A stretch of 64,000 nt of DNA from contig JAFUOJ010000006.1 of NCBI GenBank assembly GCA_017481945.1, positions 1-64,000 of the forward strand, written 5' to 3'. The notes under the pieces were generated by a model. It did not search any database. It was not told where the DNA came from and saw only the letters and a program-made list of their open reading frames with translations. Each line of letters opens with the position of its first letter. Position 1 is the stretch's first letter. This stretch comes from Parabacteroides sp. GTDB taxonomy: Bacteria > Bacteroidota > Bacteroidia > Bacteroidales > Tannerellaceae. Position numbers and translations under genes: made by a program. Below, piece by piece: positions 54,948 to 64,000 of the stretch.

Positions 54948-55664
54948 TTAAGAACAAAGTTTCTCCATGGCAGCAACCATTGGGGTCAAAATTCGAAAAC
55001 GAATACGATTATGTTGTTTTATATCTTTCTCTAAACTACTAATCGCAAAGATAACGGCATAACATAAATTCTCATTATAATTACCAGAGAGATGTTTAAT
55101 CATAATACTCTTCAAATCTGCTAATAAAGCTTCAATCGTATCTTCTACTTGATTCCCTAAATCCAATAAAAGGTCAGGATTAGAATCCCCTTGTACTTGA
55201 TTCATCCCTAATCTTTCACTTAAAGAAAGACAATAAGGGAACCACTCTTTCTCATCCTTCAAGATTCTATTCATCAATTCTTCTTTGAAAGATTGGAAAA
55301 ATTTACCTATCAAACAAAGTGTACTGTTCGTTGGACCACTACTCTGTGCGATAAATGAACCTAAATGACGTTCTATATTAGGAATCTGATATCGTAAATA
55401 GGATTCATTGATCTTAATTAAATAATCGATAATCTGTGACATATGAAATGTTTGTAATTTCTTCTCAGGAAAATATTCTTCATTTAAAAAGGTATTTATT
55501 ACCGTCAAAAGAAAATCACAATCCAATTCATATTCTACACATATTTCTTGAACCGATTTATCTCCTAATCCTAAACGGATTCCAAACCGATTAATAACAG
55601 GAATGAGTGAGAGGTGTTCTTCCACCACCTCACTCATTTGCATATTAGAATATACTAAAGGCAT
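54948..55664 (-). CDS. ScdA/YtfE-like (hemerythrin-fold) protein with lost metal ligands
   Basis: A 238-residue protein. Residues 1-60 resemble the ScdA N-terminal domain (DUF542: VINRFGIRLGLGDKSVQEIC), which usually also holds a CC motif that is absent here. Residues 70-238 follow the hemerythrin-like helices of RIC/YtfE proteins, yet the His-x3-His positions are INESYLRYQ (83-92), the next is MNRILKDEKEWFPY (131-144, Glu kept, His lost), and the last keeps only H218 in KQHNR. A normal di-iron centre is therefore unlikely. It lies 4 bases after the isomerase and 13 before the LuxR regulator. Role in redox/NO sensing is inference. Confidence 0.7.
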   Translation of the reverse strand: MPLVYSNMQMSEVVEEHLSLIPVINRFGIRLGLGDKSVQEICVEYELDCDFLLTVINTFLNEEYFPEKKLQTFHMSQIIDYLIKINESYLRYQIPNIERHLGSFIAQSSGPTNSTLCLIGKFFQSFKEELMNRILKDEKEWFPYCLSLSERLGMNQVQGDSNPDLLLDLGNQVEDTIEALLADLKSIMIKHLSGNYNENLCYAVIFAISSLEKDIKQHNRIRFRILTPMVAAMEKLCS

Positions 55665-55668
55665 ACTT

Positions 55669-56607
55669 TTATGCTTCTTCCCATTGTTTACGAATAAGTT
55701 CTACTGCAGCAGGGACTAACACACTTTTATCTCCTTTACAACCACATTCAAAACTTACGTATTTATTATACCCAAGCATTTTAAGTCCCTTGAAACCATT
55801 TACATAGTTGTCTGCTTCTCCGTCTTCACCAGGCATACTACGGCGTTTACGACTTGCAATATGTACATGTTGTAAATACTCTCCAGCTGACAAAAAAGCA
55901 CCCATATCAGAAGTTTCCTCCCAAGTCATGTGCCAAAAATCACCCATACAACGTACGCCTAGATTATTGATATCACGACAAATCGATGCAGCGTCTGCAA
56001 CTTGACGAAGATAAAAAGCTTCTTTTCTGTTCAAAGGCTCAAAAATAACAGTTGTACCATGCTCTTTTGCAAAATTCCCCATTTCATTAAATTGCTCACA
56101 CAAGAAATCACGAGTTTCTTGCGTATGAGGCATTACTGGTTTTTGAGAATTGAAAGCCGGAACAATAATCACACCTGTTGATTCCAATTCACCAGCAGCC
56201 GCCATAATCTCTTTCATCGTATCCATACACTGTTTACGAATAGCTGGATCTGTTGAAAGAATAAATCCCTGGAAACCAGCGCAAATAGCACTTACCTTAA
56301 TAGTACGACCATTTAAAGCCTCTTTAATTTCCTTTACACGATCTTTTAGATTACGACCACCTGGTTCAAATCCTACAACCCCTAATTTCTCCATATAGTC
56401 GAATTTCTCATTCAGAGTTTCTCCTATTGGAGTTCCTTCTTGAAAAGAAATCTTTAGTTCTGCATTATTTTTACAACAAGCTTTCTTTTCGGCAGGACAT
56501 TCTTCTTTAGCAGGAGTAGCTCCCCCACAAGCTACAAGTGTTGAGCTACCAGCAACAGCTGCACTCGCTAAAGTTGTTCTTAAAAAGTCTCTTCTATTAA
56601 ATGCCAT
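55669..56607 (-). CDS. Tat-exported sugar phosphate isomerase/epimerase (AP-endonuclease-2 fold)
   Basis: A 312-residue protein with a twin-arginine signal NRRDFLRTTLASAAV and a lipobox-like LVACGG (Cys27), so it is probably an extracytoplasmic lipoprotein. After a Cys-rich linker (ECPAEKKACCKN) the TIM barrel carries metal ligands in IFEPLNRKE, CMGDFWHM, HVHIASRKRR and VSFECGC. The substrate is unknown; in related gut loci these enzymes work with Gfo/Idh/MocA oxidoreductases on keto-sugars. It is 3 bases downstream of such an oxidoreductase and 4 bases upstream of the hemerythrin-like gene. Confidence 0.85.
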   Translation of the reverse strand: MAFNRRDFLRTTLASAAVAGSSTLVACGGATPAKEECPAEKKACCKNNAELKISFQEGTPIGETLNEKFDYMEKLGVVGFEPGGRNLKDRVKEIKEALNGRTIKVSAICAGFQGFILSTDPAIRKQCMDTMKEIMAAAGELESTGVIIVPAFNSQKPVMPHTQETRDFLCEQFNEMGNFAKEHGTTVIFEPLNRKEAFYLRQVADAASICRDINNLGVRCMGDFWHMTWEETSDMGAFLSAGEYLQHVHIASRKRRSMPGEDGEADNYVNGFKGLKMLGYNKYVSFECGCKGDKSVLVPAAVELIRKQWEEA

Positions 56608-56610
56608 AAC

Positions 56611-57993
56611 TTATTTTTTCTTTTCATCACGAGGTTTACCAGGAACTGGTACTGTAAATCCACTCATATCCATCTTACCCAGATTCAAATCCTTTGGAGT
56701 ATAATCCAATGGAGAAGCGGTCATTGCATCCCATGTTGTTTCTGCACCCGTATAAGCAGCTTCACGTCCCATAATAGCAGCCATATTAGAAACAGCTGTT
56801 TCTGAAGCTTGTTCTATCGGTTTATTAGCACGAATACAATTTATCCAGTTTACATGTTCCAATGTATAAGGATTTGTCTGTTTATAAGTAGCCTTTTCAG
56901 CTTCATGATCATATTGCCAGATTACATTTCCTGCCAAGTCTTTAATTACCTGACCTGAACTATTCCAAGAGCCTTTTGTACCTTGAATAAATTCACTCAC
57001 ATTATTTGCACAACCATCAATTTGGCGACACATACTATGTAAATGGATACCATTTTCCATCGTAAAATCAACACTGAAGTTATCATACTGATCACCAGTG
57101 ATACGACGTTGACGAGAACCGAAAGCAACTGCCTTAACAGGTTTCAAACCACTAAACCATGTAAATACATCAATATTATGAACGTGCTGTTCTACAATAT
57201 GATCACCAGATAACCACTTCCAGTTAACCCAGTCTTTAATCATATATTCACAGTCATTCCAATCTTTTTGACGTTCACGGAACCACAACATATTCTGATT
57301 CCAATATACTGTACCACCTGTAATTTCACCAATAGCACCTTCCATTATCTTTTGGTAAGCTGCCACATAACTACGTTGATGGTGACGTTGTGTACCAGTT
57401 ACAACACACAAATTCTTAGCTTGTGCCTGTTTTGCTGTAGCCATAATTGTACGATAACCCACTGGATCTACACAGATCGGCTTTTCCAAGAATGAATGTT
57501 TACCTTTTTCAGTAGCATATTGGAAATGTACAGGACGGAATACAGGAGGAGTAGCAATAATAACCACATCTACACCACTATCAATCACCTGTTTGTAAGC
57601 GTCTAATCCCACGAATCTTTTTTCAGCAGGGATTTCAACTCCTTTTTCTTTTAGCTTATCAGCCAAAGCGTCAACTCTTTCTTTAAATGTATCACCCAAA
57701 GCAACAATTGTAACGCCATTTGCAGCTTCCAAAAAGTTCAAAGCAGCACCAGAACCACGTCCACCACAACCAATAACACCGGCTTTTAATTCTTTTCCAT
57801 CATTTGCTTTATCTGGCAATTCCGGAATGTAATAAGTTCCTGGCTCTTTTAACGGTTTATTGGCAGCACTTTCAGCACCTCCAGCACATGAGGTTAATAC
57901 GCTTGCACTACCTGTTCCGATTGCACCTAGTGCACCGGCCATAGCTGAACTCTTTAAAAAAGATCTTCTGCTAATACTGTTTTCTTTCTTCAT
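56611..57993 (-). CDS. Tat-exported Gfo/Idh/MocA-family oxidoreductase
   Basis: A 460-residue protein. Twin-arginine signal SRRSFLKSSAMAGALG (8-23), then SVLTSCAGG, a lipobox-like site at Cys36. The Rossmann domain has GVIGCGGRGSG (72-82) and the EKP-type catalytic Lys in FLEKPICVDPVG. The C-terminal domain includes HIVEQHVHNIDVFTWFSG with the conserved His residues. Exported members of this family carry tightly held NAD(P) and swap hydride between sugars or feed electrons to a partner. The start is 33 bases after the tetraheme-SUMF1 gene, pointing to that cytochrome as electron partner (inference). Confidence 0.88.
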   Translation of the reverse strand: MKKENSISRRSFLKSSAMAGALGAIGTGSASVLTSCAGGAESAANKPLKEPGTYYIPELPDKANDGKELKAGVIGCGGRGSGAALNFLEAANGVTIVALGDTFKERVDALADKLKEKGVEIPAEKRFVGLDAYKQVIDSGVDVVIIATPPVFRPVHFQYATEKGKHSFLEKPICVDPVGYRTIMATAKQAQAKNLCVVTGTQRHHQRSYVAAYQKIMEGAIGEITGGTVYWNQNMLWFRERQKDWNDCEYMIKDWVNWKWLSGDHIVEQHVHNIDVFTWFSGLKPVKAVAFGSRQRRITGDQYDNFSVDFTMENGIHLHSMCRQIDGCANNVSEFIQGTKGSWNSSGQVIKDLAGNVIWQYDHEAEKATYKQTNPYTLEHVNWINCIRANKPIEQASETAVSNMAAIMGREAAYTGAETTWDAMTASPLDYTPKDLNLGKMDMSGFTVPVPGKPRDEKKK

Positions 57994-58026
57994 AATATGG
58001 ATATTTTTAGATTCTTATAATCATTA

Positions 58027-59610
58027 TTATTTTGCTCCAATAGTTGGATCTGGTTCACATACCACACGGAATCCGATCCCACGAATATCTGAATACCACC
58101 AAATACTCTTTGGATTTTGAGGGTCTGTTTTAAGCCACGCGTCATGTTTTGTATAATCACGTGAGGCCGAACGAACATCCGCGGCATCTGATGTATAATT
58201 ACCTCCACGAACAACCCATTCTTCACCATCGGTTACTAACGGATTTGTCACACTCTCCCCACCTTTACTATAAGCTTTAGGATCATATTTATCCGCACAA
58301 TACTCCATCACATTACCCAACATATTTTTCAAACCAAATGGATTTGCCTTTACCTCTTTAGGTTCTTGAGTTCTATTTTTACTATTCTTTGCATAAATAA
58401 CAAAAGAACTAATACTGTCTGTTTTCGCTTCAAAGAACTTACGCCAAAAACCTTGATCAGAAAAATCAGAAGGATCACCTACAAAGAAATAGGGTGTCTC
58501 CGAACCTCCACGAGCTGCATATTCCCATTCAGCCTCAGTCGGTAAACGATATTTTTTTCCTGTCTTTTTAGACAACCACTGACAAAATGTTTCTGCGGCA
58601 TAATGAGTCATTGTAATAGCTGGACGTTCTCCACCTCCCCATCCTTGATCAGGGAATCCAAATGGAGGTGTAGGACCCGAAATCGCGTCAACCTCAGGGT
58701 CACTACTATTATTTGCATAAACTGTTTCTGGAGGAGTACGTCCTTCGCTCATTGTCTGTCCATAAAACGCCCAATACTGATCCCAAGTAACTTCGACCTC
58801 TGCCATAAAGAATGGGCTTACTGTTACATTTCTAACTGGAGATTCATCCTCTTTATGGAAAGGTTCTTTATCTGTACTTCCCATTTTGAAAGAACCACCA
58901 GGGATAGCCACCATCTTAAATGAAACAGCAGTTCCAGGAATCTGTTCCGTATAATCAATGAAAGAAGTAACAGTAGTCGCTTCTTTAAAATAAAGACTTG
59001 TATCAACAGAAGTTGCAGCTGTTGGGATTCCAGTTAGCTTACCATGACTATAATCTGGATTATAGTGTCCAGCGTCAAGATGGCAACTGATACATTGTAA
59101 ATCTAATTTCTTTTCATTTTCATCATAATAAAGATGAGCGGTAATACCATCTTGGGTAATTCCTTCAGGGAATAAATTTTGATGACACTCCTTACATGAT
59201 TCATTTGGAATATACTTAACTGCATGTTCTAATTCAGACTTCATATTCCAATCGAAATCTGCACTATCTTTCGTCAAATAAGACCAAACATCTTTTAATC
59301 CCAATTTTGCTTTTGCTGAATAATAATCCCAAGTATTATTTTGTGGCGGGAGGTGACAAGCTACACAATGCGTTTTAACTCCACTACCATTGTTCACATG
59401 TTTAGAAAGTTTCCAGCTATCCTGTACATGTGGATGAACATGACATACCATACAAGATTCATCTGATGAAAAATACACAGAAGTATTATAAATGGCAATC
59501 ATAATACCTGCACCTAAAAGCAATCCTATAAAAAGAATAAAAGACTTACTTTTAAACAGGTTCTTCTTTTCTTTAGAAGAATAAATGTTTGAGTTCTTAT
59601 TTGCTGTCAT
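58027..59610 (-). CDS. membrane tetraheme cytochrome c fused to a SUMF1/FGE-like domain
   Basis: A 527-residue fusion. TM helix at about 23-44. Four haem-binding CxxCH motifs, CMVCH (53-57), CVACH (82-86), CKECH (139-143) and CISCH (173-177), in the NapC/NirT/NrfH layout that oxidises menaquinol. From about 228 a SUMF1 domain follows: MVAIPGGSFKMGS, RLPTEAEWEYAARGG, NPFGLKNMLGNVMEYCADKY, and WVVRGGNY then RSASRDY, ending GIGFRVV. The two copper/active cysteines that FGE has after the RGG motif are replaced here by Ser and Val, so formylglycine synthesis is unlikely. First gene of the tight run down to 54356. Confidence 0.9.
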   Translation of the reverse strand: MTANKNSNIYSSKEKKNLFKSKSFILFIGLLLGAGIMIAIYNTSVYFSSDESCMVCHVHPHVQDSWKLSKHVNNGSGVKTHCVACHLPPQNNTWDYYSAKAKLGLKDVWSYLTKDSADFDWNMKSELEHAVKYIPNESCKECHQNLFPEGITQDGITAHLYYDENEKKLDLQCISCHLDAGHYNPDYSHGKLTGIPTAATSVDTSLYFKEATTVTSFIDYTEQIPGTAVSFKMVAIPGGSFKMGSTDKEPFHKEDESPVRNVTVSPFFMAEVEVTWDQYWAFYGQTMSEGRTPPETVYANNSSDPEVDAISGPTPPFGFPDQGWGGGERPAITMTHYAAETFCQWLSKKTGKKYRLPTEAEWEYAARGGSETPYFFVGDPSDFSDQGFWRKFFEAKTDSISSFVIYAKNSKNRTQEPKEVKANPFGLKNMLGNVMEYCADKYDPKAYSKGGESVTNPLVTDGEEWVVRGGNYTSDAADVRSASRDYTKHDAWLKTDPQNPKSIWWYSDIRGIGFRVVCEPDPTIGAK

Positions 59611-59750
59611 TTTTGTTTATGGAATTCAATTTATTGTTAATCTTAGTTAGAAAACTCGGCATAAAAGTAATATTTTTTCATAAAATATAAAAGGTTCAAT
59701 TTGTTATTTAACGTAATATGTATCCACATTATGGTTTTTTACCAGATATA

Positions 59751-59800
59751 AAATAAGAGCCGTTTGTTTTTACATATATAAAGACAAACGGCTCTTATTT
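59751..59800 (-). terminator. terminator of the beta-galactosidase gene
   Basis: A perfect 17-bp stem (59751-59767 with 59784-59800; core AAGAGCCGTTTGT) starts 6 bases after the stop. It separates the galactosidase unit from the cytochrome-led run, so the latter must have its own promoter in the 140 bp between 59611 and 59750; I see no good TAnnTTTG match there. Confidence 0.85.
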
Positions 59801-59805
59801 ATAAA

Positions 59806-62916
<3,111 letters not shown>

Positions 62917-62929
62917 TCATTAATTGTTT

Positions 62930-64000
62930 TTATTCAATCCATTTTTGCCATTTCATTTCATTATTGTACCCAGAAGCAACCATAGTCTCTATAAATTGCA
63001 TACCTCGTACTCCATCATAAACCGTAGGGAAATCCAAATACTTTTCATTAGGAGTCTCTCCTTTCTTCTGAGCTCTCACTGTCAATGAAAAATTACGATA
63101 AATATTGGCAAATGCCTCTATAAACCCTTCTGGATGCCCTGCCGGAGTACGTGTATTCCATAAAGACAGTTCACTTAAATATCCATTATTACCGATATTT
63201 AAAATTTCAGTTGGGCGATTTCCCCATTTCAAAAGGAGAGTATTAGGTTCCATTTGTCGCCATTCTAAACCTCCCTTATCCCCATAAACACGAATACGAA
63301 TATTATTAGCTTCTCCTGTACAAACTTGAGTAGCCATTAAAACACCCGTAACGTCGTTTTCATATCTCAAAAAAGCGGCCCCGTCATCATCAATAGGTCG
63401 CCCAGGAACAAACGATTTCAAATCCGCACAAAGCTCTTGTACCTTTAAACCCGTAATATACTCACTCAAATGCCAAGCATGCGTTCCAATATCACCTACA
63501 CAGCCTGCTTTTCCCGATCGTTTAGGGTCACAACGCCATCCCGCATTATTTCCACCCAACAACTCAATTCGTTCAGAAAGCCAACCTTGGGTATACTCTA
63601 CATATACACGACGCAATTTTCCTAATTCACCTTTTGCTATACGAGCCTTTGCCTCCTTCACTGCCGGATAAGCAGAATATACATGAGTAAGCGCTAATAC
63701 AAGTCCTGTTTCTTCTACTTTCTGTTGAAGTTGTTTTGCCTCTTCCAACGAAAAAGTCATGGGTTTATCAATTACAACATGAAAACCTCTTTCCAAAGCC
63801 ATCATCGCTGGTTCAAAATGCCATCGATTAGGAGTAACAATCGTCACAAAATCCATACGTTCTCCTTCCGGTAATGTCATCTCATGCTCAAACATTTCTT
63901 GATATGTATTATAAATACGATCTTCGGGTAAAAAATAAGAACGTCCTGAAGATTTTGAGATAGCAGGATCTACACTAAAACAGCCACAAACCAATTCTAT
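62930..64000 (-). CDS. Gfo/Idh/MocA-family oxidoreductase, partial (N-terminus off the right edge)
   Basis: About 356 codons are visible to the edge; the codons at 63995-64000 read on in frame (Ile-Glu before the TTG at 63994), so that TTG is not the start and the cofactor GxGxxG motif lies outside the window. Visible: FVTIVTPNRWHFEPAMMALE, the catalytic-Lys motif VIDKPMTFSLEEA, GDIGTHAWHLSEYITG with conserved His, and a C-terminal ends near WQKWIE. It shares the fold of the Tat-exported protein at 56611 but differs in sequence and is probably cytoplasmic; whether it has a signal peptide cannot be seen. It is cotranscribed with the beta-galactosidase. Confidence 0.9.
   Translation of the reverse strand: MELVCGCFSVDPAISKSSGRSYFLPEDRIYNTYQEMFEHEMTLPEGERMDFVTIVTPNRWHFEPAMMALERGFHVVIDKPMTFSLEEAKQLQQKVEETGLVLALTHVYSAYPAVKEAKARIAKGELGKLRRVYVEYTQGWLSERIELLGGNNAGWRCDPKRSGKAGCVGDIGTHAWHLSEYITGLKVQELCADLKSFVPGRPIDDDGAAFLRYENDVTGVLMATQVCTGEANNIRIRVYGDKGGLEWRQMEPNTLLLKWGNRPTEILNIGNNGYLSELSLWNTRTPAGHPEGFIEAFANIYRNFSLTVRAQKKGETPNEKYLDFPTVYDGVRGMQFIETMVASGYNNEMKWQKWIE

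Noticed and set aside
63994-64000. TTG at 63994 as the start of the right-edge oxidoreductase
   Set aside because: The frame continues through Glu and Ile codons to the edge, and the cofactor-binding N-terminus of the family is missing, so the gene is simply cut.

Overview
The window looks like a chromosomal segment of a gut-type Bacteroidales bacterium, most likely Parabacteroides or a close relative. Reasons: moderate-to-low GC; many promoters of the Bacteroidetes form TAnnTTTG (-7) with a TTG/TTTG-like -33 about 19-20 bp upstream; lipoproteins and families largely confined to Bacteroidetes (NVEALA, DUF4221, DUF4296, DUF3810, DUF5063, DUF6261, TamL); and Bacteroidales gene orders such as ileS-dksA-lspA-DUF4296 and hisIE-ftsE-lysC-lysA. 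The genus is an inference. No phage, IS element, CRISPR array or rRNA was seen.

Layout. 1-3.3 kb (minus): two tandem exonuclease/endonuclease/phosphatase-fold lipoproteins, then a Cys-rich NVEALA secreted peptide and a DUF4221 lipoprotein cut by the left edge, the peptide gene being bracketed by two hairpin terminators. 3.3-12.4 kb: tRNA-Arg, a TamA-type outer-membrane assembly lipoprotein (TamL), a divergent SpoU methyltransferase, and the minus-strand ileS / dksA-like / lspA / DUF4296 / small-protein cluster. 12.4-18.5 kb (minus): a Yip1-like membrane protein, smpB, metH and a DUF3810 putative metalloprotease, followed by a 23-bp-period palindrome array. 18.5-22 kb (minus): an ECF sigma factor, its TM/beta-barrel partner and two paralogous lipoproteins. 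22-28.5 kb (minus): a five-gene run ftsK-lolA-trxB-glycerophosphodiesterase-DUF187 hydrolase.

28.7-42.7 kb (mostly plus): DUF5063/3'-5' exonuclease/rRNA methyltransferase; mdh; a membrane protein; an SDR fructuronate reductase with mannonate dehydratase (hexuronate catabolism); an M23 peptidase; two tRNA-Asp genes; hisH-hisA-hisF-hisIE-ftsE; lysC and lysA. 42.7-44.1 kb holds a DUF6261 gene with a nine-anchor 42-bp tandem repeat immediately upstream. 44.2-54.3 kb is mixed: a glycosyltransferase, a LolC/E-like permease, an aminotransferase, YitT, an MFS transporter, an ABC-F ATPase, a divergent HxlR regulator/cupin pair, a conserved hypothetical gene and a uracil-DNA-glycosylase-fold protein.

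54.4-64 kb (minus) is the most unusual part. A tightly spaced run encodes a membrane tetraheme cytochrome c fused to a formylglycine-generating-enzyme-like (SUMF1) domain, a Tat-signal Gfo/Idh/MocA oxidoreductase, a Tat-signal sugar isomerase/epimerase, a ScdA/YtfE-like protein that has lost most hemerythrin metal ligands, and a LuxR-type regulator with a pseudo-receiver domain. Upstream lie a secreted GH2 beta-galactosidase and a second Gfo/Idh/MocA oxidoreductase cut by the right edge. Together they suggest periplasmic redox modification of sugars coupled to the quinone pool, with its own regulator. This is an inference and the best candidate here for an undescribed system.
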